From Allobrachymonas sp. (lineage in GTDB: Bacteria; Pseudomonadota; Gammaproteobacteria; Burkholderiales; Burkholderiaceae_C): a stretch of DNA of 5,090 nucleotides. The DNA is taken from contig JAUNUE010000142.1 of NCBI GenBank assembly GCA_030538335.1, positions 1-5,090 of the forward strand. The letters run 5' to 3'. The notes beneath the pieces were generated by a model, which had not been told where the DNA came from, made no database searches, and saw only the letters and a program-made list of their open reading frames with translations. Positions 4,530 to 5,090 of this stretch are shown in pieces (position 1 is the first letter of the stretch; the number at the start of each line of letters is the position of its first letter). The translations under genes were made by a program, and so were the position numbers.

Positions 4530-5090
4530 ATGAATACGCAACAAGCCCCAAAAACCACCGCGCACCAATTGCCGATTGAGGGCATGACGTGCGCTTCGTG
4601 CGTGGGTCGCGTCGAAAAAGCCCTGCACAAAGTGCCGGGCGTGCAGACCGTGAGTGTGAATCTCGCGACCGAGCAGGCACAGGTTGCCAGCGATGGCGCT
4701 GTGCCGTTCCAGCAGTTGGTCGAAGCGGTGCAAAAAGCAGGCTACGGCGTCAAGACGGCCACCATCGAATTACAGATCGGCGGCATGACCTGCGCCTCGT
4801 GCGTGAACCGTGTGGAAAAGGCACTGCAAAAAACGCCCGGCGTGCTGTCTGCCAGCGTGAATCTGGCGACCGAAAAAGCCACGGTGCAGGCGTTGGATAC
4901 CGTATCGTTTGCCAGCCTGGCTGCCGTCGTCAAAAAAGCAGGTTACGAGGCTACGCCAGTAGCGCAGGCAGGGCAGGCGACAGAAGCCAAAGGCTGGCCC
5001 GAATGGTGGCCGGTGGCGGTGGGCGGCGTGTTGACGGCGCCGCTCGTATTGCCCATGCTGCTGGCGCCGTTCGGCATCCACGCCATGCCC
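4530..5090 (+). CDS. copA: Copper-exporting P1B-type ATPase CopA, N-terminal part
   Basis: The first 187 codons of a heavy-metal P-type ATPase; the frame is open to the window end, so the catalytic domains (CPC, DKTGT) are not seen. CopA pumps Cu(I) out of the cytoplasm across the inner membrane using ATP (family knowledge). Seen here: two tandem HMA domains, with MTCASC at 19-24 (Cys21, Cys24) and again at 86-91 (Cys88, Cys91), exactly 67 residues apart and similar throughout (VNLATE, KAGY in both). A short linker leads to the first membrane helix at about 160-183 (WPVAVGGVLTAPLVLPMLL). ATG 4530 is the only ATG at the right place; a GTG at 4509 in frame lies inside the operator and is less likely. 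No properly spaced Shine-Dalgarno is present, and the -10 element ends 6 nt before the ATG. Divergent partner is copZ. Silver transport is an alternative, but the CopA call is strong. Confidence 0.93.
   Translation, partial: MNTQQAPKTTAHQLPIEGMTCASCVGRVEKALHKVPGVQTVSVNLATEQAQVASDGAVPFQQLVEAVQKAGYGVKTATIELQIGGMTCASCVNRVEKALQKTPGVLSASVNLATEKATVQALDTVSFASLAAVVKKAGYEATPVAQAGQATEAKGWPEWWPVAVGGVLTAPLVLPMLLAPFGIHAMP

Noticed and set aside
4374..4733. Extension of the copZ frame to 4733
   Set aside because: It runs through both copper promoters and antisense to copA; the HMA domain and its GGAGG fix the start at 4373.

Overview
The window looks like a chromosomal segment of a GC-rich betaproteobacterium, most likely Burkholderiales and perhaps Comamonadaceae-like. 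This rests on the protein styles (TldD with a betaproteobacterial-type N-terminus, a SpeE-like protein, a CopA with two MTCASC domains) and on high-GC codon use. It is a judgement from recognition, not a database result. Six protein genes are supported. Two of them (phnM and copA) are cut by the window edges.

Layout. 1-309 (+) is the C-terminal end of phnM, a carbon-phosphorus lyase pathway hydrolase. It converges on a spermidine synthase-like gene at 361-1140 (-), which has its own candidate promoter. An intrinsic terminator at 1231-1257 (-) separates that gene from a short-chain dehydrogenase/reductase at 1330-2118 (-). Upstream of the SDR lies tldD at 2304-3818 (-), a metalloprotease gene with intact metal-site residues. 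The stretch 3819-4172 holds no gene. It contains two different palindromic repeat elements side by side (3925-4016 and 4037-4116), enclosed by an 11-bp direct repeat.

Copper module. 4173-4373 (-) encodes a 66-residue CopZ-type copper chaperone. 4530-5090 (+) is the start of copA, a P1B-type copper-exporting ATPase. They diverge from a 156-bp intergenic region in which I can place two MerR/CueR-style promoters facing opposite ways. Both have a 19-bp -35/-10 spacer and the operator dyad inside it. A CueR-like regulator would switch on chaperone and pump together when cytoplasmic Cu(I) rises; no regulator gene lies in the window.

The observation most worth a second look is that the copA -10 element ends only 6 nt before the copA ATG. 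The predicted transcript start therefore falls on or next to the start codon (leaderless or nearly so), and the purine-rich stretch that resembles a ribosome binding site is really part of the operator. copZ, by contrast, has an ordinary leader with a strong GGAGG. The tldD start shows the same -10-to-ATG spacing, with weaker support. I found no novel defence or mobile system here; the rest is ordinary chromosomal content.
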